DNA of 64,000 bases. It comes from Limnoperna fortunei. Lineage: Eukaryota > Mollusca > Bivalvia > Mytilida > Modiolidae. Within the stretch, counting starts at the first letter, position 1. Every line of letters starts with the position of its first letter. Under the pieces are notes generated by a model, which was not told the origin of the DNA, did not search any database, and saw only the letters and a list, made by a program, of their open reading frames with translations. The stretch covers positions 46,635,599-46,699,598 of the forward strand of contig OX104125.1 in the NCBI GenBank assembly GCA_944474755.1, given 5' to 3'. This document shows positions 1-15,100 of this stretch, one piece after another. The position numbers and the translations under genes are program-made.

Positions 1-79
1 ACACATGTGAAGATGGTCATGTGATGTAATTGATCCCTTAGAAAACTTTTTTGTGAAGATCTGTTTGTTTTATTTTTAG

Positions 80-193
80 CTTGCCCAGCTGCAGGACCAC
101 TGCACCAGACTGGAGTCCCTGTGCAAGGCTCGAAGGGCAGAGGCTTGGGAGAGAAGCCAGGCCTATCTACATTTCCAGGAGAAATTTACAAGT
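80..193 (+). CDS. Exon 1 in window: spectrin-like helix
   Basis: Acceptor tttttag and donor AGT|gtaagt give 38 codons, phase 0-0. The peptide begins LAQLQDHCTRLESLCKARRA and is an amphipathic helix with a conserved-type Trp (AEAWERSQ), as in spectrin-type three-helix bundles. Upstream exons lie outside the window. Confidence 0.75.
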
Positions 194-3100
194 GTAAGTA
201 AAAAATAATGAAAGCAAGCAAGAAGTTCTTACCACAGCTAGTGGGAAAGACCTTAATTAACCGTGTCAGTGGTTATACATCTTCCCCAGGCATATGTTAG
301 CTATGGAGGTATTCCAACTCCAATCCATCTTTTACTAAATTATTCTAAATTAGTTCAATACGTTTTAGTGCCATTATCAAAAAATATGATGAACCTTTCC
401 TCCCCTCCTCTCCCGCCCCAAGTCCAGGTAGCACTTTATACAAATGTGGGTGTAAAACAAAAATTCTAATATGACGTCCTGCTTTAGCTATGTAGACAAA
501 GCCGTGTCAAAATTCCAATAAGTTTAGTTCGCACATGCGTAAACTGCGTGTTTTGTGTAAATGTAAAAACTGACTTACAAATGCCGTTTGGTATGTGTTA
601 TCCATAATTATTGTTATTATTAATAAATTAGTTATTTTTAGTCTGAATTCTGAGATTTATATGATTTAAACTACTTCCGATATATTATTTTTTTAACAAT
701 TCTACATTGGAATTAATATGACGTCACAATTAGAATTCCGACGTCATATTACGCTGAACTGAAAATTTCAAACTGGAACAATGCAATTTCGTTAAGATTT
801 CTCAATATTTTTGTTTAAAAGGTACGTTCATTCAATAAAATGACGAGAATATATGTTTATGTCAATTTTATTTGCTTTAACATTATTAACTGTTTTGGGA
901 TATATCGTATTAGTTTCAAAACAACAATATTACCACTGAAAGCGTCCTCTTAGAACCGCTTCGAAATTTTAAAACATTTGTTAGACATATTAGAATCGAA
1001 TAGATTATTGCGAGCGGGCTTTATGGGAATTAGAACATGGTCAGACCTTATATTTGTCAATATTTTATACCGAGCGATATAAACACAAAGTTTATATGTA
1101 ACATAGGTAATTATCTGGGTGGCAGGGTTTTTAAAATTTTATGGGGGAACATAGTATTTTGTGGAACAGTCCAAATTAGAACTAGTTCTGCATGCAGAGG
1201 CTCGCTTGATTAAAACATGGTCCAACTAAAGACCATTTAGATAAGGAATAAGATGCACCAGACCTAAGCACACAACGCAGTGAATCCTGCACATCATGAG
1301 ATGTTAGTTTTTGTCAGGTTTTATGCTTATTTTTCAATTTTTCAGCAGTGTTGCGGTGTGTCTGGTAGGAAGTCACAGTACCTGTTATAACCCTTAATAC
1401 TCCTGAGCATTTTGTTAGAATCAAAAAGCCAAAAATATCATATCGTTACACTTGAAACGTGTTGTTTAGGTTTTATCTAGTTAAAGTTTTGAAAATATGT
1501 TCACACCATATCTTTTTTCAAATTTCAGTTGCAGACATGGCTCCTTCAAATAGGCCAAGCTACACTCAGCCGTCATGCAGACTTAGGAACTCGCCTTGAA
1601 ACAGCAGAGGACTTCCTCGAAATTCATGAACAATTAGACTTAGACATACGAGTAAGTTTTTTATTGTGTGCTGTAAAACTTGGTTAAAACAAATGTCTTG
1701 GAGATTCATAATATTAGCAGGGAATTAACCATGTTTACAGTAAAAAGTGAAAGTAAGCTTTACCTTGAAGAAAGCATTTTTGGATATTATTGGAATCAAA
1801 GCTGTTTTGGAGGAATTTGTTGGTGTATAGAGACCAACTTACTCCAAGAGCAATCCATTCAATAAATACAGATCTCAGAAGTTAAGTATGGGGAACCCTT
1901 GGGGTAATTTCATTAATATCGTATTACTGATGTTTTGCAGGTGGTTTGAATTGAAAACAATATGAGAGGGCCAATTAAATGTGTACAGCAATTATAAAGT
2001 CAGAAAAATATGACTATTTCTTAGTTCCTTTTTATTAGCTCACCTGGACCGAAGGTCCATGTGAGCTATTGCTATCACTTGGCGTCCGTCGTCCGTCGTC
2101 CGTCGTCTGTCGTCCGTCGTCCGTCGTAAACTTTTTCAAAAATCTTCTCCTCTGAAACCACTGGGCCAATTTTTTTCAAACTTGGCCACAATCATCCTTA
2201 GGGTTCCTAGTTTCAAGTTTGTACCCAGGGTGTTGATCAACAGACAAATATGGCCGCTGTTACTAAAAATAGAACATGGGGGTCAACACAGGTTTTTGAT
2301 CATTATCTAAAAAACTATAATAGCTATAGAGAAAACCGTTACTTCAAATTGATCAGCACATTAAGGTCTACAATAGTTGCTATTAGTGCGAAGTTGTGTA
2401 TTGGCTTCTTGTAGGAGTTATTGCCCTTTTTTGACGATTTTTGACCAAATTTTTGGTATTTACAATATAACCTGAAAAATATACGAGGTAGAGTGAAACT
2501 GTAAATGGCAAAAATGATCAGCAATAAAAGCCCTACAATTCACTTGATTGGTCTGAAATTGTCAGATGACTCCTTATATGAGTTATTGCCCTTAAATGGT
2601 AATTTTTTTATGAAATTTTCCGTTTTTGTCCTGTAACTTTAAAACTATAACAGCTAGAGTAAAACTGTAAATAGCAAAAATGATCAACAATACAAGCCCT
2701 ACAATTCACTGTATTAGTCTGAAATTGTCAGATGACTCCTTATAGGAGTTATTGCCCTTAAATGGCAATTTTTTATGAAATTTTCCGTTTTTGTCCTGTA
2801 ACTTGAAAACTATAGCAGCTAGATTGAAACTGTAAATTGCACAAATGATCAGCAATAAAGACCCTACAATTCACTTGATTGGTCTGAAATTGTCAGATGA
2901 CTCCTTATATGAGTTATTGCCCTTAAATGGTAATTTTTTATGAAATTTTCCGTTTTTGTCCTGTAACTTTAAAACTATAACAGCTAGAGTAAAACTGTAA
3001 ATAGCAAAAATGATCAACAATACAAGCCCTACAATTCACTGTATTAGTCTGAAATTGTCAGATGACTCCTTATAGGAGTTATTGCCCTTAAATGGCAATT

Positions 3101-6100
3101 TTTTATGAAATTTTCCGTTTTTGTCCTGTAACTTGAAAACTATAGCAGCTAGATTGAAACTGTAAATTGCACAAATGATCAGCAATAAAGACCCTACAAT
3201 TCACTTGATTGGTCTGAAATTGTCAGATGACTCCTTATAGGAGTTATTGCCCTTAAATTGCAATTTTTTATGAAATTTTCCGTTTTTGTCCTGTAACTTA
3301 AAAACCATAGCAGCTAGAGTGAAATAATAAATTGCAAAAATGATCAGCAAAAAAGCCCTACAATTCATTTAATTGGTCTGAAATTGTCAGATGACTCCTT
3401 ATAGGGGTTATTGCCCTTAAATGACAATTTTGTTAAGAAATTTTCCATTTTTGTCCTGTAACTTGAAAACTATAGTAGCTAGATTAAAACTGTAAATTGC
3501 ACAAATGATCAGCAATAGAAGCCCTACAAATGATTGCTTAGTCCAAAAATTGCAAGATGACTCTTTATAGGAGTTATTGCCCTTTCATTATGAATTTGGA
3601 CATATGAACAGTTTTTTAATTATAAATTAGTCTATAACACACCTATTAGTAGAGTAAAACTGTAAATTTCTAAAGAACCCTAAAGGACAATGCCTAAAAA
3701 CCATTTAATTTTCAGAAATTGTGGATGGCACCTTATAGGAGTTATTGTATTTAACAAATTTTTTGAAGAAATGTTTAGTTTTTGCACAGTAACTTAAAAG
3801 CTATAACAACTAGACTGAAACTGTTAATTTCAAAAATTTTAATGTAGTCATTTGGATTCCAGGTGAGCGATTACAGGCTCCTGGGAGCCTCTAGTTATAG
3901 TTTGGCATCAGAGTATTTGTTAGGATAAGAATTGTGTTTAAAATGCTTAATTCAGTCTTTTCTTTCTTATAAATGGAGTGTACATTTGACATTAAAATGT
4001 TTGTTTTTTTTATGTCAGTCAAAGCACTTTGGAGCTTGTTTATAACTCATGTATCGACTTAAAATAAAACATTATTATTATTATTATTATTATTATTTTA
4101 ACAGGACAAGAATTCTGATTTAGAGGCCTTGTTTGAGGCAGGAGTTAACTTGGTCAAGTCAGGGGACCAGGAAGCTCAGAATGCCGCAGAGAAGGTCGAT
4201 ACGCTGCATCAACAGATGCAGAGAATTCACCGTGTCATTGAATTTAGAATTCAGTTGTCTCTTGTCTATCTATCATTCCACAAGAAAGTTCAACAGGTAA
4301 GAAAGACATTTAGACTGGTTGCTTAACTGATTACTGGTTCCCTGATCCAATATTTTACACAGTTTACACTGGTTCCATATTCAGATATTTTGAACACTTT
4401 AATTCAGATTTAATTTTATTTAGGATATGGATTTTTTTTTCATTTCCGGACAGAAGATGTAAATACTGTTTATTATTTTATTTTTATTATAATTTTGAAA
4501 AGCATTATTAGTAGGAGATTCCTTGCTTATTTCTCCTTTGCAGATTTTGTGAAACAAAACAAAATACTGATTTCTCTATAATAAATTGCAGAAATATAAG
4601 ATTTAGTTAAATATATGGGTCTTTCTTCCAAAATTTACCTTGCAAATTGTCAAAATGTACAAATTTCAGAATTATATTTGTATTAATCTTTTCAGTTCCA
4701 AAATAATGCTGGAGGTCTTGAACACATTTTGAAGTCAGAAAAGGAACATCTCCAAGATCTGACCGACACAGCCGTCCAGCACACCGAAGAACTGTGGAAT
4801 ATCACATCACAACAATATCATGAAGTGGATGACAAAGGGAGAGAATTTCTAAGTAAAACCTCCACAGTAAGTTCCCTTGAATTCTTCCAAAAATTTTATG
4901 CAAATACATGTAAATACCATTGTGATCCCATGTGCCAACTAACTGGATCTCTGGAAGATGAAATATTTTTATCTGACAATTTGTGTTATCAGTTACCCAG
5001 AGTTTGCGTCTAAACAAATAATGTTCATATTTGAAAAGAACACCAAAACTTAACTCAGAACCTCTGGTGTCATGGCTGCCATGTATTGCCAGCATTGGTT
5101 TGTTCAGGACTACTTATGTGTGATTCACCGTCATTGATTTTCCTGTTGAAGTTTGGTGGGCTTTTATATTGTAATTTTTATATGTTTATGTACTTTATGG
5201 GTCAAATAAACCATTTTCTTTTCTGCCATTAAAAATTTCATCTGAAAGTTTGACCTCCTTACGCAGGAACTATATCAACCTAAAAAATAATTTGGAATCA
5301 AGGTGTAGGAATATATAGAACAAGTCTTATTATAATGTTTGTAATTTTAAATACATCAGTAAGTCAGCAAATGAATGAACTTCATATTTCTATAATAATC
5401 ATAACACTTTCTATTTTAAGATCAATGATGACTCGTCATTGAACATTAAACAAGCTGTATTAACTGTGGAGCAGATATTGAGAGAAACACGAGAAACCAT
5501 GACAACACTCACCACCGTATGGGAGTCATGGCAACAGAAAGTGTCCTCCAGTCGGCAGTTTAAATCACAGTGGCATCAGTTTATACAGGATGCCAGAAAG
5601 GTAACTAATCAAACAGTGTCTGATAAAACAAAAAATTTGATTGGCTGTAAAGTTAAAATGAAACTTGTTGATTGGTTGACATCTCTATATACATACAGGT
5701 GATACTGTTAATAAATTTTTGCTGCATGTTTAATAGTTAATAAAGACATGACCTTTTTATATGTAATTTATTTGTACTGTTCTATTGTCAATGTCGGTAT
5801 AAAATTGTGGCCAAAGTTTCACTGGTTTAGTGGAAAATAACAGATTCACTGTAGCTCTACTGTATTGAAGTGTTGCCATGGCAACACTAGGAGTTGTAGA
5901 CATGCATGAATTTTCTGAACTTGATTAAGAATAACATTAATATGACTGTTTCCACAGTGTAGAGTCCTGGACTTAAAACCAGTTAAATCAGAAATGTTAT
6001 ATCTCATTAGAATGGTTCTTTCGGTCATTATTGTAAATTTTGTAAGGGATAGTTGGTTTGTGGTTATACATTAATTTCCAAATTATCTTTTTTTCGGAAT

Positions 6101-9100
6101 TGGCTCTTGGACATTTCTTGTCTATTTTTCAGACAATTGATTGGGTGATGAATGTAGAGAATGAGTTTTTCCCTGTTATCGCTGGTGAACTGGGAAACTC
6201 TGTGGAAACAGTCAAACAATATGAAAGACGTTTGGACGAATTCAGTCCAGTTTTTCAGGTAACAAAAATACTAGATATATTTTCCTTTTGACCTTTTCAG
6301 TCTATAGACAATTGTATGAAGATGGAAAAAGATTTCTTTTTCCCAAATATTGCGGGTTACCTTGGCAACTCATCTGCTACTGCAGAAGAAATGCAAAGAA
6401 AATGCCAAGAATTTGAACCACTATACAAGGTACTATTATGATAAACAAGTTGTTGTTCTCATATGTTGAGATTTCTGGACAACCAATATCAAGTGTCCAT
6501 TATTATTAGAGTTGAATACTTAAACTATGAAACTTGCTTTATTGTTTTCTCATCTGAAGATCAAACTTTTCAACTTTTTATTATTAGTTTTGTTTTTTTC
6601 TGAATGATTCAGGTTTTACAAATAAACTGATATACACAAAATACACTGAAAATGTATTCCGGTTATGCTAGCTTCCTCTCCAATAAAAACTGGACTCCAT
6701 GATGAAAAATTGCTGAAAGGGGTGTTAAACACCATTCAAACAAACAAAAAATAAAACAAACCTTTCTAATGAATTTTAGACCTTGTTTCATTGCTGTACC
6801 ATTTATTTTCTTTTTTATTATTTTGGTTATTTGTAATACCCTTTAAATTTGATTTACAGAGAGGGCTGGAAGAATTAGAGAATCACATGACCACAGGAGA
6901 GATGCTCCTTATGAAAGGTGACACCAGAGGTCAGCTGGACCAAATCATGAATGAACTGACCAAAGTCTATCACAGATTCAAGGCCAGAATACATGAATAT
7001 AACATTTTGGTCAAAATGACAATTCAGTTCTTCAGAAATCTTGATCAGGTAAACATTATAACGGTAATTGAAGCTAAAAATAGTAAACATATATTAATAT
7101 CACGCAGATGAATATTTTTTTTTACAAATTTTTATTTGATGACGACAGTTTTGATTAAAGTTGCTCACAGCTCATTTTTTAGCTCACCTGACCCGAAAGG
7201 TCATGTGAGCTATTGCCATCACTTGGCGTCCGTCGTCGTCGTCGTTAACTTTTCTTCAAAAATCTTCTCCTCCAAAACCACTGAAGGGATTGCTTTGAAA
7301 CTTTGCACACATCATCAGTAAAATGTCCTCTACCAAGTTTGCCCAAATCATGGCCTCAGACCAACCAACATGGCCGCCATGGCTAAAAATAGAACGGGGG
7401 GGGGGTCAAAATACAGTTTTTTGCTTATAGTTCAAAAAGTATGACAGATACAGGAAAACCGAACAGACATTCCTTCTTCAGCATCTAAAGCTCTACAAAA
7501 CACTCTATTGGGTCAAAGTTGTATGATGACTCCTTGTAGGAGTTATTGCCCTTTAATTGTCAAAATTGATGATTTTTGCCATTTTTGCCTCAAAATCTTG
7601 AAAATTATTAGAACTAGAGAAAAAGTTAGCATTGCTTAATTGTTCTGCTCTATGAGGGCTACAAAAATGACTTAAGGGTCAAGATTGTCTGATTAACCGT
7701 TTAAGAGTTATTCCCCTTGAACTGTTTTTTTTAATCGGTTTTAATTGATTTTTAAAAATCTTCTCCTCTGAAACAACTGAAAGTACTGCTTTGAAACTCT
7801 GTACACATCATCCGTCAAATGTCCTCAACCAATTTTGTACCAACCATGGCTGCAGATTAACCAACATGGCCACCATGGCTAAAAATAGGACGGAAGGGGG
7901 GGGGGGGGGTAAAATACAGTTTTTGGCTTATATTCAAAAAAGTGTAACAGATACAGGAAAACCGAAGAGACATTCCTTCATTTGCATCAAAAGCTCTACG
8001 AAACACTCTATCGGGTTGAAGTTGTATGAGGACTCCTTATAGGAGTTATTGCCCTTTAATTGTCCAAATTGATTATTTTTGACATTTTTGCCTCAAAATC
8101 TTAAAAATTTTTAGAACTAGAGAAAAAGTTAGCATTGCTTAATTGTTCTGCTCTATGAGGGCTACAAAAATGACTTTAGGGTTAAGATTGTCTGATGAAG
8201 CGTTTAGGAATTATTCTCCTTGAACATTTTTTTAATCAATTTTACTTGATTTTAAAAAATCTTCTCCTCTTTAACCAATAAAAGGACTACTTTGAAACAT
8301 TGCACACATCATCTTTAGGACGTTCTCTACCAAAATTTTGCAAATCATGACACCTGACTACCTACATAGCTACGTTGGCTTAAAATAGAAAAAATGAAAA
8401 AAGGGGGGTGGGGGGTGGATTGGTGGGAGTCGAGAGAGTTTTCGACTGATAGTTAAAAAAGTATAACAGGTACAGCAAATTTGAAGTGAACCTCCCTTCT
8501 CCCTCTAAGCATCAAAAGCTCCTCCTTATAGGAGTTATTTCCCTTAAAAGGTCAAAGTTAATGATTTTTGCAGAAGTGTTGGGCAATTCCTTATAGCAAC
8601 TAAAAGCTGGATAAAAAAGGTTTGTTTGGTTTCAGGTTCAGGTGAGCGATACAGGCTCCTGGGAGCCTCTAGTTTATGTCTTCTGACTTCTTTGATTTCA
8701 TCCATTTAAAAGCATAAATTTAATTCTTTCCTTTGACTCCCCACTTTCTTTTAATAATTTCATTGCAAACATCATTTAAAAAAGCCAACTTACAAAGAAT
8801 GTTTTAATGTAGGAATTTTTCATTGAGGTTTTTTAGCACAAAACTGACCCATGTGACATCTATGAAAAATCAAGAGACATCTCTCATTTGAAACCTGTGA
8901 AAAGTCGAGAGCTATCTGCCCATTGGAAACCTATGAAAAATCAAGAGAAATCTGCCTTCGAAACCTATGAACAATCAAGAGAAATCTGTCCATTTGAAAC
9001 TTATGAAAAATATAAAAAATATCTGTTTCCCTACAACATTTCAAAAGCTTATATCTCAAAACTTATTAATAAAAAATCCATGTTTTGCTGACGTTTAGAC

Positions 9101-12100
9101 GACCACTGCTGTCTTTATTCAAGGCATATACACAAATGACAAAAAGATGTTTGAAACTAATTCATTGACATATAATTACTTAGTCCTGTTTCAAAGTCCT
9201 GACAAGCTACAGCAATTGTATGAAAGAAATCTTTGTTAACTGAAACTGACCATCAAACGTGTTTAAGATATATTCAATGCCAGAACAACATATTTAAGGA
9301 ATACTTCAAATTTCTTAATAGTTTATACGATATAATACAGATTGGGTCTGTTTACGCCTAATAAACCTCAAAAGGCTTTATGAATGATATAAACAGACCC
9401 AAACAATTTTATATCGTATAACCTGTTCAGAAATTTAAAATTTTCCTTATAATTTAATTTAAACTATAAATCTTGACAATTTTAACGTTAAAAAAGCAAT
9501 GATGTCATAAAACTATTTGAATTTTAACCGCGTAAGAATAGTGCGCTTGACCAACGCAAGTTATATGGTATAATATGGGTTTCTAAATTTGAATTGGCCA
9601 ATCAGATTTCAGCTTACAAAGCAAATTAAATTATATTGTCATCAAACTACATACATATACTTTTATGGTTTCCTGTTTTTTTTTCCTACAGTTGGACAAA
9701 CTGATTGAAAAAACAGAAAATGAATACAGCCAGTCAAACTTGCCGACGGACTTAACTCAAGCCGAAAACATGTTGGAGGCGCATAAAAGGAAAAAACAAG
9801 AAGTATCTAGTCTAATAAACTACACTGCTGATGAGGGAGAAAAGATCGTTGTCAGAGTACGACAAACAGTAAGTACTTGTCATGCTGACGAGGGAGAAAA
9901 GATCGTTCTCAGAGTACGACAAACAGTGAGTACATGTCATGCTGACGAGGGAGGAAAGATCATTGTCAGAGTACGACAAACAGTAAGTACTTGTCATGCT
10001 GACGAGGGAGAAAAGATCGTTGTCAGATTACGACAAACAGTAAGTACTTGTCATGCTGACGAGGGAGAAAAGATCGTTCTCAGAGTACGACAAACAGTAA
10101 ATACTTGTCATGCTGACGAGGGAGAAAAGATCATTGTCAGAGTACGACAAACAGTAAGTACTTGTCATGCTGACGAGGGAGAAAAGATCGTTCTCAGAGT
10201 ACGACAAACAGTAAGTACTTGTCATGCTGACGAGGGAGAAAAGATCGTTGTCAGATTACGACAAACAGTAAGTACTTGTCATGCTGACGAGGGAGAAAAG
10301 ATCGTTGTCAGAGTACGACAAACAGTAAGTACTTGTCATTCTGACGATGGAGAAAAGATCGTTGTCAGAGTACAACAAACAGTAAGTACTTGTCATGCTG
10401 CGATGAAATCTATTTGGACACCTAGTTGTTTGGAGTCTATACCAAAAAAAGAAGTTATTTCTGATCAGGGAGTTTATTGGGGTTTTGTCAGGGTGTTTGA
10501 TAGGATGTTGGTAAAATTTATTGTGGGGTCTTTGTGAGGGTGTTTTGATGGATCTTGTGTCCAATCAGAGTATTTGACGAGTCTTGTCAGGGTGTTTGGA
10601 CAGGTCTTGTTTCCAAGCAGAGTGTTTTTGGGGTCTTGGGAGGGTGTTTTGATCTTGAGATGTTATTTTGATATTGTAAGATTGAAAAGAATTCATTCAA
10701 GTGAACAAATTATTTTAAAAGATTTTATTATGTATCTCCATAAAAAAATCCCACTTTTTTCCATAATTTTAATTATGTGATCATAACGTTTTCTAGGATG
10801 CTGAAGCGGCAGCACAAGAAGATGTAGAGAGAGTGCTGAACGTGACGGCAGAATACAAACAGCGGTGGAATCAGGCCTGGGAGGAACAAGAAAAACGCCT
10901 GAAACAAAATCTACAGATCTGTCAGTTTAACTATGATCTACGACAGGTATGTATTTTATATAACGCCTGAAACAAGATCGTCAGATCTGTTAGTTTAATT
11001 AAGATCTGTTTTATTTGTTTTGTTTTGAATGTTGCTTAACGCCACTTTCAGCAATTTTCAGCTATATCATGGCTTCCAGTTTTTATTGGGGGAGAAAGCC
11101 GGAGTACCCGGAGAAAACCCCCGACCTAAGGTACAAAAACTGGCAATCCTTGACAATTAAGACTGGAGTAGAGCGCACCACGCTCGCAGTGAGGCTCAAA
11201 CCCGCAATCTTAGTGTTGACAGACCACGTGATCAATAGTAGACGAACTACCTTAACCACTCGGCCACAGAGGCCCCAATTAAGATCTGTGACAGGTAAAT
11301 ATTTTATAAATAGCCTGAAACAAAACAGGAACATATTTTATATAACGCCTTAAACAGAATTTACGAATCTGTTACTTTAAGTATGATCGATAACAGTTTT
11401 ATATAATACCTTAAACAATATCAACAGGTCTATACCTATGACCTATGACTGCTACAAATAATGGTTCCCTGTTCTTCTTTGGACCATAGGTTTGATGACA
11501 ACCTTATTGTAGTATTTGTTTTGTACTACTGAAGTGTCATGTATTTTCGCTGGTACTTTTTTCCCACCACAAAGAAAAACTAGATGAATATTACACATGT
11601 GAACAATGACTAAAATGGCATTAAACCTCAAACAATCAGTCAAACATAGAAGTTATACATGTATTGGTCTATGTAATCATGATTTTTTTAATTATTTTGC
11701 TTCCATTTACAGATTCATTCTGAAATAGATGAATTACATCACCATTTACAAGCCAGACGTGGTAGCTATGGCAACTCACTGCCAGCGGCCAGAATGACGT
11801 CTCAGGCTTTTAAACAATTTGAAATGACAGTCGAGGTAAGTTGAAATAAAACCTGCTACAACACACATATGGGAAATACAGTGGTGTACTTAGATAGATC
11901 ATGTACACAGCCCATACTTAGTCAAGATTGTCTACACGTGTCTAAAAATTATATAACTTATTTGTAGTCGCCTTGAAACATGTGAGAAATTATGAGCACA
12001 GATCCTTGAAGGGGAGGGGGGGGAAGATCTGTTCTGTTTTTTTGGGCATTTTTACAGGTGTGTTATCTGTTTTTTTTTTTAAATAAAGGAACTGTTAACT

Positions 12101-15100
12101 GTTTTTCAACCATTAGCTGTTATCTGTTTTCTTAAAAATTGACATTGTTGTTAACTGTTTTAATGAAAATAAAAAACCTGTTTGCTGTTAATAGTATTGC
12201 CCTTCAATGACATTCTGCTGTTATCTGTTTTTTCGATTTTTTTCTCATGTAAATTGCTGTTATCTGTATTCATTATTTTAAATTTACTGTTATATGTTTT
12301 GGGAAAACTAAAAAATTATTAACCTGTTAATGGACTCCCTTGTAGCCCTTCACCCCTCATCCTTGCATTTCTGCCTGTTAAAAATCATACAATATATATA
12401 TTTTGTGACTATGTACATATATTATATATATATTAACAGATCTTGTATTAAGGTATAGGACCCATAATTAAAGTCGCCGGTAAATTATATTGGTTGCTGT
12501 GTATCATTTCATTTTAGACTATTGATCTTCAACATATTTTTCAAAAAATTTTAATAATTTATTTTGATTGACAGTTAATTGAGAAGAAAATTAACAAATT
12601 TACAAGTACAGCCGAGTTGATGGTGCAGGATCGTCACTATGACTCCGCCCACATTGGCCGTGAGATTGACATGTTGAATACAAAATGGACAACATTCCAT
12701 ACAAGTGTTCGTGATTACAGAAAAATGTTGGATACGTCCATGGAATATTATCAACTGGTTGAAGAGGTGTGTATCAGTTATTAGTTACATAGATAGGTGA
12801 TGCAGTTGTTATCTCCCTTTTTGGTTGGAATTTTACAGTAATTATCTCCCCTTTTGCTTACAAGTTTACCTGTATTTAATTAGGTCACTGTTAATTTATC
12901 CCATTTCTTTTGCTTATTCACTTTTAAGTTAAGATGTATTTTGTGGTGGCAGAATGCACCTGTCTTTAAAAAAAAAAATTTAATGTGAAATTGATATTTT
13001 TTAGACTGAACAATGGTTGAAAGACGGAAACAATTTGTTAATTGATATTGGTCGACGAATCAACCAGTGCAGATCCCCACAGGAAGTTGATGACCTCGTT
13101 AAACCGATGGACCAATTCCTACAAGAGGGACGACCTAAACAAGAAGAGAGACTACGAAAATTATCAGAGCTAGCTGTTGAGCTTTATGGTCAGTGGTTAT
13201 ACTGTACCATTTAAACAACATTCTGAATAAAAAATTGGCAAACCTTCAATTAAGAATACAATGTAAAATTTTGTAGTTTTGTTGTTGTGTAAAAAATGGT
13301 TAAAGCTTATTTTGTATGATGCCTGGTACTGTGGCCGTTGTCAAGGAAGCATATGCTAATGAGGTCTATCAACAGATAAAACTTAAGATTTTCATAACCA
13401 ATCAAAAGCATCGAATTGCATACAAAACATAAGGAATGTAATTATTAAGTGTTAAATATTACTATTTTGTTGTAAATATGAACTCCTATTACAGAGCATA
13501 CATAATTAATTTAATAATATGCAATGGTTTTTAACTTAACCAAAAGGCAATACAAAATGTATTTTTTGTTTTTAATCTTTTACTTTTCTCCGCAGGCAAT
13601 GAGGGCCCGAGTCGTGTACACCATTTGTTTGCACAGAACGAGGACTTGATGCAATCGCTCCAGCAGGCCAATAATCAAGTATCTAATATTAAACGCAACC
13701 TCCGGGAAAGAGAGGTAAATATTCAGTGTTCTGGATATTCTATAACCTGACAGTTCTTGTTGAATTGCAAAAATAATTATACACTCGCTTGGAAGAAGAG
13801 GTGGTATACTCATTTAACCTTGTCCTTCTATCCGTTCGTTCATCTGTTGATACCATCCTTCGTTTGTCCTTTAGTAACAAAAATTTCTGTCGCAGTTTTC
13901 TTAGCAACTATAGGATGCAAAACTTAATATTTTGCATATTGCCTTATCCTATAGTACCATATGGTGTATAGCGATTTTATGCTCCTTGGTAATCTTCTTC
14001 CTGTTTACCGAATACTTTTTGTGAAAGCCGGAGTTTCACTAGGGAGCATTAGCTCAGAGATTTAACTTTTTTTGTCAGTTTAAACATTAGAAGCACCAAT
14101 GGGTTAGAAATTATTTGAATATTTAACTGTTTTTACATTGTTTAGATTAATAATAATAATAATAAAAATAATAAATAATTAAAAAAAAATTAAATACATT
14201 AGCCACTCAATGGGTATTCTATCCCTGAAATGGACTAAAATCGCAGGAAGCACAATGTGCGTTCACTTCAAAATATTTGCCAGTCTACTTTTGGTATACC
14301 GTATTTAGGGTCGTATTATCCGCGGTCTTTTTCTTTTAATCTAAGTTGGAAAGGAATGGTGCGGATTATACATAAATACAGACTCGATAGAGTGTGTTTC
14401 GTCCCGTTGAATGTTGTCAATGGCGGTCGCCATTTTGTTGTTGTGTTATATGCGGTATTTTCGTACCATTCTAACATGATTCTTTCACAAACTTCCATAT
14501 AAATACGTTGTAAGGATATTAATGTTTACTTAAATTATTTTTAGTAATGTTATAATAATTATATAGGACGAATAAAAATTAAAACAGATACGAAAATAAC
14601 GGATGTGTAACCTGTATTGCGTACAATGCAAATGGCGTCGCTCAAATGTTTAAAGATCGATGTTTTGATTGCAATCATTAAGGGATTAAAATAAAGCGTG
14701 TAATCTTTTTATTTTCTTTGTTTTCATTGATAAATGAAAGTTGACAAATTGTTTTGGTTTCGAAATGTGTGAGTATCCGTTTTAACAACAATCTAAATAG
14801 ACGCTATGAGAATGCACTATTTTTTATTTAATTTATTACAATCACTAGAAATGAATAAAACTATAAACATAAATGATATTTTTAGAGAGAATAAATTACA
14901 TATAACAGTAAAAAATTGTTAAAAAGCGTGACCAAGGCGGACTCGATGTCTTCATCTTGAGACGTTTTTTGAAATTTTTTACGTGCGGATTGTACATGCA
15001 TATAGGAATTTTTCCCCAATTTTCTGGCCCAAGAAGGGGGTGCGGACAATATGTAAATGCGGACTATACACAGCTTTTTACGGTATATGAAGTTTTGTTT

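Noticed and set aside
7136..8042. Short open frames within 7136-8042
   Set aside because: They fall within the Helitron-like element and show no recognisable domain or coding pattern.
9869..10537. A single long coding exon running from 9665 through the whole 57-bp array to 10537
   Set aside because: A perfect GTAAGT donor at the first unit joins in phase to a good spectrin-like exon at 10797, while the frame after the array soon ends in unrelated sequence. Partial use of later donors remains possible and is listed as a finding.
9812..10564. Minus-strand frames with TYCLSYSDNDLFSLVSM repeats
   Set aside because: Reverse side of the 57-bp exon 9 array; no splice or start context.
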